The position numbers and the translations under genes were made by a program. From an uncultured Alphaproteobacteria bacterium (GTDB lineage: Bacteria > Pseudomonadota > Alphaproteobacteria > Rhodobacterales > Rhodobacteraceae): a stretch of 64,000 nt of DNA. Position 1 is the stretch's first letter; each line of letters begins with the position of its first letter. The stretch covers positions 1 through 64,000 of the forward strand of contig CABZEG010000004.1 of the NCBI GenBank assembly GCA_902524655.1. The letters are read 5' to 3'. Of this stretch, positions 10,537 through 20,715 are shown one piece after another. The notes beneath the pieces were generated by a model that made no database searches, was not told where the DNA came from, and saw nothing but the letters and a program-made list of their open reading frames with translations.

Positions 10537-10550
10537 GTTTCACGTGAAAC
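10537..10550. promoter_or_regulatory. parS: parS centromere-like site (ParB binding)
   Basis: Perfect 14-bp palindrome GTTTCACGTGAAAC; the putative GTG start of mnmG (10544) lies inside it. Confidence 0.9.
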
Positions 10551-12403
10551 ATTTATTCGATGTAATCGTTGTTGGTGGCGGACATGCTGGCTCGGAAGCT
10601 GCTTATGCGGTAGCGAGAGCTGGCGGAAGGGTGGCACTAATTACAAAAAAAAGAAATCAAATTGGTGTTATGTCATGTAACCCTGCTATAGGTGGACTGG
10701 GAAAGGGACATCTGGTTAGGGAAATAGATGCCCTGGGTGGCCTCATGGGAGTTGCCGCGGATCTATCGGGGATTCAATTTCGATTATTAAATAAGTCAAA
10801 AGGGCCGGCTGTTCAGGGACCCAGAACACAATCCGACAGAGGTCTCTACAGAAAAGCTGTACAAACACTTTTAACCTCTGAGGAAAACATTAAAATTATT
10901 GAGGGCGAAGTTGTTGATATATTAATACAGAACGGAACGGTTAGGGGTGTAGAGTTAGCGGATAACACAAAGATAGATACAAACAGCCTTATACTCACCA
11001 CGGGGACCTTTTTAAATGGCTTAATAAGAGTTGGGGAAGAAAAAATTTCGGCAGGACGTGTCGGAGATTTTGCATCTATTAGATTGGCAAAAAAATTAAG
11101 AGAAGTAGGACTAAATACAGGAAGACTAAAAACAGGAACCCCCGCAAGGCTCTCATCTAAGACAATAGACTGGAATGTCTTAGAAATACAGAAAGCGGAT
11201 AAAAAACCGACACTGTTCTCATTTCTACATAAAAAACCTTTTCAAAGGCAAATCAGTTGCGGCATTACATTCACAAATAATATAACTCACGAAATAATAC
11301 GTGAAAACATCGAAAAGTCAGCTGTTTTTAATGGGTCTATAACTTCAAATGGTCCAAGATACTGCCCATCGATTGAAGATAAGGTTGTAAGATTCTCAGA
11401 TAAAGAGGAACACCAAGTTTTTTTGGAACCAGAAGGTTTAACCGACGATACAATTTATCCTAATGGTATCTCAACATCGTTGCCTAAGCACATTCAGGAG
11501 AAGTATATTAAATCTATCAGGGGATTAGAGAAGGTAAAAATACTGAAATATGGCTATGCCGTTGAATATGATTATGTAAACCCCAAAAGTTTAAAATCTT
11601 CTTTAGAATTAAAGAATACTAATGGACTTTTTCTCGCAGGACAAATTAATGGCACCACGGGTTACGAAGAAGCAGCTGCTCAAGGATTAATTGCTGGAAT
11701 CAATGCCTATCTATATGTGAAAAACAAAGAACCCTTTGTTTTGGATAGATCTGAGGCATATATGGGCGTAATGATTGATGATTTAGTAACAAGGGGCGTA
11801 ATAGAACCTTATAGAATGTTTACATCTAGAGCAGAGTTCAGACTGAGTTTGAGGTGCGATAACGCTGATATTAGACTTTCAGATAAAGGCTATAAAATTA
11901 ACTTAGTATCAGAAAGTAGGATGAAATTGGTAGAAAAGAAAAGAAGATCCATAAAAAATCTTACTATGTTTTCACAAAAACTTATGTTTTCTAATAGAGA
12001 ACTGGAGACTTTGGGAATAAATCACAAAAAAGACGGTAAAAAAAGATCTTTTCACGATATATTAGCTCTCAAAGGGATAGAAGATGAAATTTTGCGAAAA
12101 TTATGGGGTCATTTTTTTGATTATGGTTTGGATGTTCGTGAGTTTGTGCGAGCAGATGCTAAATATAATTATTATATTGAGAGACAAAAAAGTGATATAG
12201 ATAAGATGAGAAAAAATATAAATACTATTATCCCAAAAGATATTGATTTTAAAAAAATAGACGGGCTATCATCAGAACTAAGACATAAGCTGAGTGAAGC
12301 AAACCCACAACACATTCATGAAGCCAGTAAAATTGATGGAATGACACCAAGCGGATTAATGTTACTAATATCAAAAATTAATTCTTATAAGAAGACCGCT
12401 TGA
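10544..12403 (+). CDS. mnmG: tRNA uridine-5-carboxymethylaminomethyl modification enzyme MnmG (GidA)
   Basis: [75 protein letters not shown]. Confidence 0.98.
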   Translation: MKHLFDVIVVGGGHAGSEAAYAVARAGGRVALITKKRNQIGVMSCNPAIGGLGKGHLVREIDALGGLMGVAADLSGIQFRLLNKSKGPAVQGPRTQSDRGLYRKAVQTLLTSEENIKIIEGEVVDILIQNGTVRGVELADNTKIDTNSLILTTGTFLNGLIRVGEEKISAGRVGDFASIRLAKKLREVGLNTGRLKTGTPARLSSKTIDWNVLEIQKADKKPTLFSFLHKKPFQRQISCGITFTNNITHEIIRENIEKSAVFNGSITSNGPRYCPSIEDKVVRFSDKEEHQVFLEPEGLTDDTIYPNGISTSLPKHIQEKYIKSIRGLEKVKILKYGYAVEYDYVNPKSLKSSLELKNTNGLFLAGQINGTTGYEEAAAQGLIAGINAYLYVKNKEPFVLDRSEAYMGVMIDDLVTRGVIEPYRMFTSRAEFRLSLRCDNADIRLSDKGYKINLVSESRMKLVEKKRRSIKNLTMFSQKLMFSNRELETLGINHKKDGKKRSFHDILALKGIEDEILRKLWGHFFDYGLDVREFVRADAKYNYYIERQKSDIDKMRKNINTIIPKDIDFKKIDGLSSELRHKLSEANPQHIHEASKIDGMTPSGLMLLISKINSYKKTA

Positions 12404-13020
12404 AAAAAGAAAAATTTACAAAAACACTAAATGTTTCACGTGAAACACTGAGCAATTTTTGTGAATATGAGGCTTTACTCTTGAAGTGGAACAAGAAAAT
12501 AAACCTTGTTTCAAAAAACACAATATCCGATATATGGGAGCGACACTTTCTAGATTCAGGTCAAATTATAAATTACGTAGACCCATCAGGAAAACGTTGG
12601 GTAGATGTTGGTTCTGGGGCTGGTTTCCCTGGATTGGTAGTTGCTTTATTGCTACGAGATAGAAAAATAGATTGTGATATAATTTTAGTGGAAAAAAACA
12701 AAAAAAAAGTTTTTTTTCTCAGTGAGATTATTAGAAAATTCAATTTGAGTGTTCAAGTTGTCAATGATAACATTGAATCATTAGAACCCTTAAATGCTGA
12801 CATCATAACCGCGAGAGCATTTTCAGAACTAAACAAATTAATCGAAATAGCCCTACACCATAGAAAAAAAGAGGGGATTTGTTTATTTTTAAAAGGTGAA
12901 AACTACAGGTTTGAATTAGATAAAACTTTAAATTATTGGTTTTTTGATTATGATGTTTTGAATAGCTTAAGCAGTTCTTCTGGAAAGATAATTAGAGTGG
13001 AAAACATTTTTAAACGATAA
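12400..13020 (+). CDS. rsmG: 16S rRNA (guanine(527)-N7)-methyltransferase RsmG (GidB)
   Basis: [54 protein letters not shown]; 4-nt overlap with mnmG. Confidence 0.97.
   Translation: MKKEKFTKTLNVSRETLSNFCEYEALLLKWNKKINLVSKNTISDIWERHFLDSGQIINYVDPSGKRWVDVGSGAGFPGLVVALLLRDRKIDCDIILVEKNKKKVFFLSEIIRKFNLSVQVVNDNIESLEPLNADIITARAFSELNKLIEIALHHRKKEGICLFLKGENYRFELDKTLNYWFFDYDVLNSLSSSSGKIIRVENIFKR
12432..12447. promoter_or_regulatory. parS: parS site inside rsmG coding sequence
   Basis: Perfect 16-bp palindrome TGTTTCACGTGAAACA encoding part of NVSRET. Confidence 0.95.
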
Positions 13021-13031
13021 AGGGGAATGGT

Positions 13032-13835
13032 ATCACTAATCCTTCAATTATATCTATTGCCAACCAAAAAGGTGGTGTAGGAAAAACAACAACCGCTATA
13101 AACCTATCTACAGCGCTTGCGGCTGTCAATTATAAGGTGTTGATTTTGGATCTAGATGCTCAAGGAAATGCATCAACCGGTTTAGGTGTTCCAAAAGAAG
13201 AACGGGAAAAATCCACTTATGATTTATTGACTGGCAAAGCGAGTTTGAAAGATGTAGTAAAAAAAACCAATATACCGTCTCTTTTTATTGCTCCCGCATC
13301 CACTGATTTATCGTCAATCGATGTAGACCTTTATGAGGAGAAGGATAGAGTTATTAAACTTCGCGAATTGTTATCACTAGAGAAATTTGAATTCGATTAC
13401 GTTTTAATTGACTGCCCACCATCTCTTAATCTTTTAACGATAAATTCAATGGTGGCTTCAAATTCTATTCTAGTTCCTTTACAGGCAGAATTTTTCGCTC
13501 TGGAAGGTCTGAGTCAATTGCTATTAACAGTAAGGGACATCAGATCAAAAATTAATCATGATTTGAAAGTTCATGGCATTGTATTGACTATGTTCGATAA
13601 AAGAAACAATTTGTCAGAACAAATTGAGGAAGATGTGAGAGGAAATCTTGGAGAGTTGGTGTACGACACAGTTATCCCAAGAAATGTCAGGGTCAGCGAA
13701 GCCCCCTCGTTTTCAATGCCAGCTATAATATATGATCATAAGTGTTCTGGGGCTATTGCATATCAAAAATTAGCAGCAGAATTTTTAAAGAGAGAAGATC
13801 ACTTTGAAAGAAGGAAAAATGAGTTCAAAAAATGA
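13032..13835 (+). CDS. parA: Chromosome partitioning ATPase ParA (Soj); start non-canonical or frameshifted
   Basis: Frame upstream of the listed ORF encodes ITNPSIISIANQKGGVGKTTTAINLSTALAAVNYKVLILDLDAQGNASTGLG. No in-frame ATG/GTG/TTG between the upstream stop (13011) and the P-loop. The 13137 start given by the ORF track would delete the P-loop. Confidence 0.9.
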   Translation: MTNPSIISIANQKGGVGKTTTAINLSTALAAVNYKVLILDLDAQGNASTGLGVPKEEREKSTYDLLTGKASLKDVVKKTNIPSLFIAPASTDLSSIDVDLYEEKDRVIKLRELLSLEKFEFDYVLIDCPPSLNLLTINSMVASNSILVPLQAEFFALEGLSQLLLTVRDIRSKINHDLKVHGIVLTMFDKRNNLSEQIEEDVRGNLGELVYDTVIPRNVRVSEAPSFSMPAIIYDHKCSGAIAYQKLAAEFLKREDHFERRKNEFKK

Positions 13836-14724
13836 ACGAAAAAAAAGTTTGGGTAGAGGGCTTTCGTCTTTTTTAGATGTCAACAACTTTGATGATATAG
13901 TAAAAAGCAATAAAGATAAGGACCAAGTAAACAATACTACTAATAGCTCAAGTTATCTTCCAATAGAACAACTTGTTCCAAATCAAAAACAACCTCGAAA
14001 ATATTTTTCATCTGATGAACTGAAAAGCCTAGCCTCTTCGATAGAAGATACAGGGATAATACAACCTATACTTGTGAGGAAGAATAATGATATCTATGAA
14101 ATAGTAGCTGGTGAAAGGCGCTGGAGAGCTGCACAAATTGCGAAAATTCATGAAGTTCCAGTTTTGATTAAGGAGTTAACTGACGAAGAAGTTGTAAAAA
14201 TTTCAATAATTGAAAACATTCAAAGAGTAGACCTAAACCCAATAGAAGAAGCCAATTCTTACAATCAGTTAATACAAGACTTTGGTTATACCCAAGAAAA
14301 AGTTTCAGCCTCCTTGGGAAAATCAAGAAGTTACATTGCAAATTCTTTAAGACTTCTTTCACTGCCAGAAAGTATAGTTAGATTATTAAAAGAAGGTAAA
14401 CTGACGAGCGGACATGCAAGAGCTTTGGTAGGAGCTGAAAACTCTGAGTTTTTAGCAAGGAAAATAATAGAAGAGCATTTATCCGTAAGAGATATAGAAA
14501 ATATCGTAAAAAGAGGAACAACCAAAAATGACAATATAATAAAAAAGAAAACACTGGAAAAAAAAGATGTTGATACTATTAATTTAGAACAAGATTTAAA
14601 AATGGCCCTAGGTTTAAGCACAACCATAGATCACAATGAAAGTTCTGGGGGAGGAAGCATAATTATTAAATATAAAGACTTGGAACAATTGGATATATTT
14701 TGTTCAAAAATAATGAAAATCTGA
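13819..14724 (+). CDS. parB: Chromosome partitioning protein ParB (Spo0J)
   Basis: KSLGRGLSSFLDV, IEQLVPNQKQPRKYFS, ELKSLASSIEDTGIIQPILVRK, EIVAGERRWRAAQIA, GKSRSYIANSLRLLSLP HTH. Start moved from 13804 to MSSKNERKKSLGRG. Confidence 0.96.
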   Translation: MSSKNERKKSLGRGLSSFLDVNNFDDIVKSNKDKDQVNNTTNSSSYLPIEQLVPNQKQPRKYFSSDELKSLASSIEDTGIIQPILVRKNNDIYEIVAGERRWRAAQIAKIHEVPVLIKELTDEEVVKISIIENIQRVDLNPIEEANSYNQLIQDFGYTQEKVSASLGKSRSYIANSLRLLSLPESIVRLLKEGKLTSGHARALVGAENSEFLARKIIEEHLSVRDIENIVKRGTTKNDNIIKKKTLEKKDVDTINLEQDLKMALGLSTTIDHNESSGGGSIIIKYKDLEQLDIFCSKIMKI

Positions 14725-14728
14725 GGTT

Positions 14729-15880
14729 TTAAAAGCAGTCTATTAGTGATCTAGCAATATAATCCAACACCCTTTTACCTTTCTCTCTTATAATAATTTC
14801 ATTTTCCTTAGACTTTATTAATTTGTTCTTTTCTAAATCCAATACCACTGGGCTAAGTTTTTCATAATCAAAAATTGATACTGGTATGTTTTTATATATT
14901 CTAAGGTTCATTATCAACCTCTCCTCCAAAAAAACTCTATTTTCTATTGGGATTGTCTTTGGGGTAGTTGAGTCTAAGGAAACGGTTTTCTTAACCCAAA
15001 TATCTGGACTCCTTTCTTCTTCAGTTGCGTATCTTTTTCCTGACATTGTTACTCGGCCATGTGCGCCCGGTCCTACGCCAATATAATCATTATACTGCCA
15101 GTACGAAATATTATGCTTGCAATTAAAACCCTTCCTCGCGAAATTCGATGTTTCATATTGCTTATAACCATTATTTTTACAAAGTTTTTTCGTTATTTCA
15201 AACATATCAGATACAGTTTTGTGTGTCGGTATACCTTTTAACAAGCCTCTTTTAAAGAGCTTATGGAAATAAGTGTTTTCTTCTATTGTAAGCTGATAGA
15301 GAGAAAGGTGTGGCGCACCTAACGATATTATTTGCAATAGCTCATCCTTCCAATCGTCAGAACTTTGGTATTGCCTTCCATATATAAAGTCGAGATTATA
15401 ATTTTTAAAAAAACTTTTAACGATTTCTATAGCTTCAATTGCTTTCTTTTTACTATGATCACGTCCTAAATTATCTAGATCTTTATTATTAAGTGCTTGT
15501 ACACCTACTGATACTCTATTTATACCAATGTCGCTAAACAACTTAAATTTTCTGGTTGATACACTATTTGGATTAGCTTCGATAGTAATCTCACAATCAT
15601 TATTTATAGTCCATAGACTATCGGATTTTTGCAGCACCATGTCCACAAAATCTGGCTCAAGAAGACTAGGCGTACCTCCACCAAAAAATATAGAGCTAAT
15701 TTCTCTTTCACCCAGTCTTGAAGACCATAATTCTAATGCTTTTAAATAGGCCTTAAGCCAATAAGATTGATTGGTGCTCTCTCTTTTATATGAATTGAAA
15801 TCGCAATAAGGACATTTAATACTACAAAATGGCCAGTGTATGTATATGGCTAACGAAGATTTTGACATATTCAAAAGCAA
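14729..15880 (-). CDS. hemW: HemW-like radical SAM protein (HemN family)
   Basis: IYIHWPFCSIKCPYCDFNSY (CX3CX2C), IFFGGGTPSLLEPDFVDMVL, EANPNSV, NRVSVGVQALNNKDLDNLGRDHS. Confidence 0.93.
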   Translation of the reverse strand: MLLNMSKSSLAIYIHWPFCSIKCPYCDFNSYKRESTNQSYWLKAYLKALELWSSRLGEREISSIFFGGGTPSLLEPDFVDMVLQKSDSLWTINNDCEITIEANPNSVSTRKFKLFSDIGINRVSVGVQALNNKDLDNLGRDHSKKKAIEAIEIVKSFFKNYNLDFIYGRQYQSSDDWKDELLQIISLGAPHLSLYQLTIEENTYFHKLFKRGLLKGIPTHKTVSDMFEITKKLCKNNGYKQYETSNFARKGFNCKHNISYWQYNDYIGVGPGAHGRVTMSGKRYATEEERSPDIWVKKTVSLDSTTPKTIPIENRVFLEERLIMNLRIYKNIPVSIFDYEKLSPVVLDLEKNKLIKSKENEIIIREKGKRVLDYIARSLIDCF

Positions 15881-16482
15881 GCATTCAGTAAGTTATCCAT
15901 AGCTAAGCCCCTATGACTTATCTTATTTTTTTTCCATCTATCCATCTGGCCAAAAGTCTCAGTGTACCCATTGGGAAGAAAGACTGGATCATACCCATGA
16001 CCTTTTTCACCTTTACCAGGCCAAATTATTTCACCGTGTATTTTTCCTTCAAACTTTTCAAAATAATTATCTGGCCAATATAAAATTAAGGAGCAGATAA
16101 AATAAGCGTTGAAAGGCCCTGCTAAATTGGTTTCTTCAATTTTCTTTACTAATTTATTGGTAGCAAAATTGAAATCCCTTGATCCGTCATTCATAATAGC
16201 CCAATCCGCCGAAAAAATCCCCGGTGCATCATTCAAAATGTTGACGCAAAGTCCACTGTCATCTGCTAAACTAACCAAACCAGTCAATTTTGTCGCCTCT
16301 CTAGCCTTAATCAAGGAATTCTCCCAAAATTGCATACCATTCTCTATGGGTGGGATCCAGGAATATTGGCCAATATCCGTAATTTGGAAGTTTACCTCTC
16401 CAAACAAATGTTTAAACTCTTCTATTTTTCCAAAATTGTGGGTCGCTAACACTAATTCTTTTTCTTGAAATTTTCTATTCAT
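15871..16482 (-). CDS. rdgB: dITP/XTP pyrophosphatase (RdgB/Ham1)
   Basis: LVLATHNFGKIEEFKHLF, SLADDSGLCVNILNDAPGIFSADWA, GHGYDPVFLPNGY. Confidence 0.95.
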   Translation of the reverse strand: MNRKFQEKELVLATHNFGKIEEFKHLFGEVNFQITDIGQYSWIPPIENGMQFWENSLIKAREATKLTGLVSLADDSGLCVNILNDAPGIFSADWAIMNDGSRDFNFATNKLVKKIEETNLAGPFNAYFICSLILYWPDNYFEKFEGKIHGEIIWPGKGEKGHGYDPVFLPNGYTETFGQMDRWKKNKISHRGLAMDNLLNACF

Positions 16483-17233
16483 TCAAAGCTGATTTCTGTA
16501 TTTTAACTATTTTTTCTATTCCTTTTGATGCCATAGAAAACATTGTCTCAAATTCCTCCTTTGAAAATGGTTTTTTTTCTGCAGAGCATTGAATTTCAAT
16601 TAACCCCCCCCTATCATCCATGACAAAATTAGCATCTGTCCAAGCTGCACTATCTTCTTGATAATTCAAGTCTAATTTTGGTTCTCCATCTATTATCCCA
16701 CATGATATCGCTGCTACGTGCCGGATAATTGGATCAAACTTTATCTGTCCACTTCTTACCAGAGAGTTGGTTGCAAGTTTTAGTGCGACCCAACCCCCAC
16801 AGATTGAGGCGCATCTAGTTCCACCGTCAGCCTCGATAACATCACAATCAATTATTATTTGCCTCTCACCCAGTGCAACTCTGTCAACAGCCACCCTTAA
16901 ACTTCTTCCAATCAATCTTTGTATTTCCTGTGTTCGACCACTTTGGCCAACCTGTTTAGACTCCCTTCTCATCCTTTCGCTTGTCGAGCCTGGTAGCATA
17001 CCATACTCCGCTGTTACCCATCCCATTCCGCTTTTTCTTAAGAAAGGCGGAACAGTTTCTTCTATAGTTGCCTTACAAATGACGCTAGTGTTACCAACTT
17101 TTATCAGACAAGAGCTTTCTACGTTTGTTAACAAATCAAAAGATATCGAAACATTTCTAATGTCTTGACTCAGCTTGTCCATATTTTCACCAGTATGCTG
17201 TTTTTTTATTTGGATACATAAAGAATTAATCAT
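16475..17233 (-). CDS. rph: Ribonuclease PH
   Basis: GWVTAEYGMLPGSTSERMRRES, GRTQEIQRLIGRSLRVAVD, IIDCDVIEADGGTRCASICGGWVAL. True start probably the internal ATG (MDKLSQDIRN). Confidence 0.96.
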   Translation of the reverse strand: MINSLCIQIKKQHTGENMDKLSQDIRNVSISFDLLTNVESSCLIKVGNTSVICKATIEETVPPFLRKSGMGWVTAEYGMLPGSTSERMRRESKQVGQSGRTQEIQRLIGRSLRVAVDRVALGERQIIIDCDVIEADGGTRCASICGGWVALKLATNSLVRSGQIKFDPIIRHVAAISCGIIDGEPKLDLNYQEDSAAWTDANFVMDDRGGLIEIQCSAEKKPFSKEEFETMFSMASKGIEKIVKIQKSALNE

Positions 17234-17446
17234 TTAAATAAAGCAAGTTTAAATTAGGAAGTAAAACAATAAATCTTATATTTTTTGTATTTACAAGCCT
17301 TTAAATTCTTTAAATTCTTACATATATCTTATATACAGAAAATCGGATTTTATTAATTACCAAAAATGCAAGATTAAAATTGAAAATTACAACACTGCTT
17401 TTGTTTATCAGACAAAAGTAAACTGTAAAACGGAAAGGTTGTTAAA

Positions 17447-18067
17447 ATGGGTAAAGAGGATGTAAGTATGGAATCAGAAGATCATGGTGAAACTCAGAAA
17501 AATGAGGAAGAAATCGTATCGTTGACTAACGACAGGGAAATGGACGCAGAAGATATCCAAGAGGAATCAAAAGAGGAAGAAAAAACATTAGATGAACTTA
17601 AAGAGGAAAATAAAATTCTCTCAGACAAAATGATGAGAGCCCTAGCGGAAACAGAAAATATAAGGAAAAAATTTTTTAAGGAAAAGAAAGATGCGGAAAT
17701 ATATGGTGGAACAAAGTTAGCTAGGGACCTATTGTCTGTGCTTGATAATTTAAATAGAGCGTTGGAAAGTGTAGATGATGAAATGATGGAAAAGCAAAAT
17801 GCCTTCCTCGAAGGAATTGAGCTTACAAAAAAAGAACTGCTAAACGCATTTTCAAACCACGATATTAATGAATTGGCTCCTCAAGAGGGAGAAAAATTTG
17901 ATCCAAAATTTCATCAAGCAATGTTTGAGGGCCCTCACACAGATATTGAAAAAGGAAATATTATTCAAGTAATGGCAAATGGTTTTACAATAGGGGAGAG
18001 ACTATTAAGGGCCGCGCAAGTAGGTGTGTCCTCAGGAATTATTCAGAATAAAAAAGGTGTGAATTAG
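17447..18067 (+). CDS. grpE: GrpE nucleotide exchange factor
   Basis: RALAETENIRKKFFKEKKDAEIYGGTKLARDLLSVLDNLNRAL; FDPKFHQAMFE; GFTIGERLLRAAQVGVSSG. Confidence 0.95.
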   Translation: MGKEDVSMESEDHGETQKNEEEIVSLTNDREMDAEDIQEESKEEEKTLDELKEENKILSDKMMRALAETENIRKKFFKEKKDAEIYGGTKLARDLLSVLDNLNRALESVDDEMMEKQNAFLEGIELTKKELLNAFSNHDINELAPQEGEKFDPKFHQAMFEGPHTDIEKGNIIQVMANGFTIGERLLRAAQVGVSSGIIQNKKGVN

Positions 18068-18079
18068 GTGACATAATCT

Positions 18080-20647
18080 TTAAACACCACTCTTCAACTT
18101 GTGGAGAATATTTAGCGCTTCGATAGGTGTTATGGATTCTAAATCAATGCTGTCTAACTCATTTCTGACTCTAAGAAGCCTTTCCCTTTCATAATCTTCA
18201 TCCCTTAAAAGAATATCTTTTTTTCTTAATCCTTCCTTTTGAAGTTTTCCAAGCAATGCGTTAGCCTCGACTATGACCTCCCTAGGAAAACCAGCTAGTT
18301 GTGCAACCTTTATCCCTAAGGAACCTTTCGATTTCCCTTTTATTACTTTGTAAGAATAAATTATTTCGTCATTCCATTCCTTAATTTCACAACAAACATT
18401 ACTAACTTTGGAGTTGTTTTTTTCAATATCTGTAAGCTCATGGTAGTGTGTTGCAAACAGGGTTCTGGATTTATTACTTCTCAGAACTCTTTCAATAATA
18501 GCCCAAGCTATAGCCAATCCATCGAAAGTTGATGTGCCTCTCCCTATTTCATCTAAAATAATAAAAGATTTATCGTCAGCGTTTTTAATAATATTGCTTG
18601 TTTCTAGCATTTCTACCATAAACGTGGACTGACCTTTAGAAATATTGTCTGATGCTCCTATTCTGCTAAACAATTTGTTTGCTATCCCAATCTTAGCTTG
18701 CTTCGCGGGAATGTAGGATCCAATTTGTGCTAAAATAATTATGTGTGCATTTTGTCTCAGAAATGTTGATTTACCGGCCATATTAGGTCCTGTTATCAGC
18801 CACAACTGCTCGTTCGTACTTAATGAACAATCATTTGGAACGAAGGCATTTAGGCTTTTCTTTAAAATTGTTTTTTCAACCACAGAATGGCGACCATCTT
18901 TAATAATGAAATCTTTGCTGTTATCTATTGAAGGACAGCACCAATTATTTGTTTTTGCTACATAACCGAGAGTTGAGCAAACATCTAAAGATGATATTTT
19001 TTTAGATAAAATTATAATATCTTTACTGACCTCCAGTACCTTCTTATGCAATTTTTCTAATATTTCTATCTCTAGATTTAAAGAATTATTCCTGGCATCA
19101 AGAAAAGTTTTCTCTATGTGATCAAGGCTTATACTTTTAATCCGAACAGTATTAGCTGTTGTTTGTCTATGAAAAAATTCAGGGTCTTCTAATAATTTAC
19201 TCTTATAAGAAATTGGGGTTTCAAAAAAATATCCTAAAACATTGTTATATTTCAATTTAAGTGATTTTATACCAGTTTTTTGAGAATATTCTTTTTGTAA
19301 GTCTAGAAGATCATAGGTCGCTTTTTTTTCTACCAATTTAATTTTGTTTAATTCATCGTTGTATTTTTCTTTAATAAAGCCTCCTTCTTTTATAGTTAGA
19401 GGAGGATTTTCTATAATGGCCAAGTCGAGCTCTTCAATTATACTTTTCAGATTATCTTCGACGATCTTACCGAGTATAATTCTATTTTCCTTTAGAAACT
19501 TTACATTTTCTTTTAATGTAAAAAATAGGCTCATGCCTGTCTTTAAAGAATAAAGGTCTCTAGGGTTTGGACCAAGTCTTATCAGCCGGGACAAAGCTCT
19601 TTCTGTATCAGGAAACTTACTTATTAAAGCCCTAACTTTCTCAGTAGTTTGCGGATTACTATAAAAATCAGTAATCTTCCTCTGCCACTTCAAAATTTGA
19701 TCTTTTTGTGTGGATGGAGCGTTTAATCGTCTCTTTAATAGTCTTGAACCAAGAAGACTGCAGGTTTTATCAATTACACCTAATAGTGAAGAGCCTTTTT
19801 CACCGTCCAAAGAAGTGTTTATTTCAAGGTTCTTTCGCGTGGAAGGATCCATAATCATTATGTTTGAAAGCTCTAATTGTTCAGGGATATCATAATATTC
19901 TAGAAATAAGTTTTTATTTCTTTGAAGATATTCCACTACTATGTAAATCGATCCCAGCAGACTGGTATTAAGTTTTTGAAGATTATCTTTATCAAAAAAA
20001 GAGGACAAGAAATCGATAAAATTGTCTCTAGAAATATTTTTGTTTCTTTGAAGCCAAGTTATTTCTACAGGTGTGTCTGATTTAAGAATGGATAATTCTC
20101 TTGTATTTTTATATGAGAGGGTTTCATTAGGCGATATTTGATCGATAAATGATAATAATTGTGACTCATTAATTATCGATGATTTGAACAAACCAGTTGA
20201 AATATCTATCCAGCAAGAGGTCCAAACGTTATCAAAAAAAAATAAGCCCATTAATATATTGTTTTCTTTTTGTACTAGAAAAGATTCTTCTAATTTTGTC
20301 CCCGGTGTGATTATTCTCACAACATCTCTCTTCACAATTTCCTTATACCCTCTTTTTTTTGCTTCTTTGGGAGTCTCAAGCTGTTCACATATGGCGACTT
20401 TTACATTTTTATCTAGAAGTGTTTTGATATATCCCTCTGCAGAGTGAAAGGGAACCCCGCACATCGGTATATCTTTCCCATTGTGTTGTCCTCTTTTTGT
20501 GAGAACAATATTAAGATACTTTGATGCTAACTCAGCGTCAGAAAAAAAAAGCTCATAAAAATCACCCATTCTAAAAAACAGTAAAGCGTCTTTATGATCA
20601 GCTTTAATATTTAGGTACTGCTGGATAACAGGAGTTGTTTGCACCAC
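18080..20647 (-). CDS. mutS: DNA mismatch repair protein MutS
   Basis: LLFFRMGDFYELFFSDAELAS, PMCGVPFHSAEGYI, LWLITGPNMAGKSTFLRQNA, IILDEIGRGTSTFDGLAIAWA, LFATHYHELT. Confidence 0.98.
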   Translation of the reverse strand: MVQTTPVIQQYLNIKADHKDALLFFRMGDFYELFFSDAELASKYLNIVLTKRGQHNGKDIPMCGVPFHSAEGYIKTLLDKNVKVAICEQLETPKEAKKRGYKEIVKRDVVRIITPGTKLEESFLVQKENNILMGLFFFDNVWTSCWIDISTGLFKSSIINESQLLSFIDQISPNETLSYKNTRELSILKSDTPVEITWLQRNKNISRDNFIDFLSSFFDKDNLQKLNTSLLGSIYIVVEYLQRNKNLFLEYYDIPEQLELSNIMIMDPSTRKNLEINTSLDGEKGSSLLGVIDKTCSLLGSRLLKRRLNAPSTQKDQILKWQRKITDFYSNPQTTEKVRALISKFPDTERALSRLIRLGPNPRDLYSLKTGMSLFFTLKENVKFLKENRIILGKIVEDNLKSIIEELDLAIIENPPLTIKEGGFIKEKYNDELNKIKLVEKKATYDLLDLQKEYSQKTGIKSLKLKYNNVLGYFFETPISYKSKLLEDPEFFHRQTTANTVRIKSISLDHIEKTFLDARNNSLNLEIEILEKLHKKVLEVSKDIIILSKKISSLDVCSTLGYVAKTNNWCCPSIDNSKDFIIKDGRHSVVEKTILKKSLNAFVPNDCSLSTNEQLWLITGPNMAGKSTFLRQNAHIIILAQIGSYIPAKQAKIGIANKLFSRIGASDNISKGQSTFMVEMLETSNIIKNADDKSFIILDEIGRGTSTFDGLAIAWAIIERVLRSNKSRTLFATHYHELTDIEKNNSKVSNVCCEIKEWNDEIIYSYKVIKGKSKGSLGIKVAQLAGFPREVIVEANALLGKLQKEGLRKKDILLRDEDYERERLLRVRNELDSIDLESITPIEALNILHKLKSGV

Positions 20648-20715
20648 AATTATTTTCTAATTATTAGTTTACTTGTATTTTAATAGTGTACAATTTGGAA
20701 TAAGTAAGCAATGTT

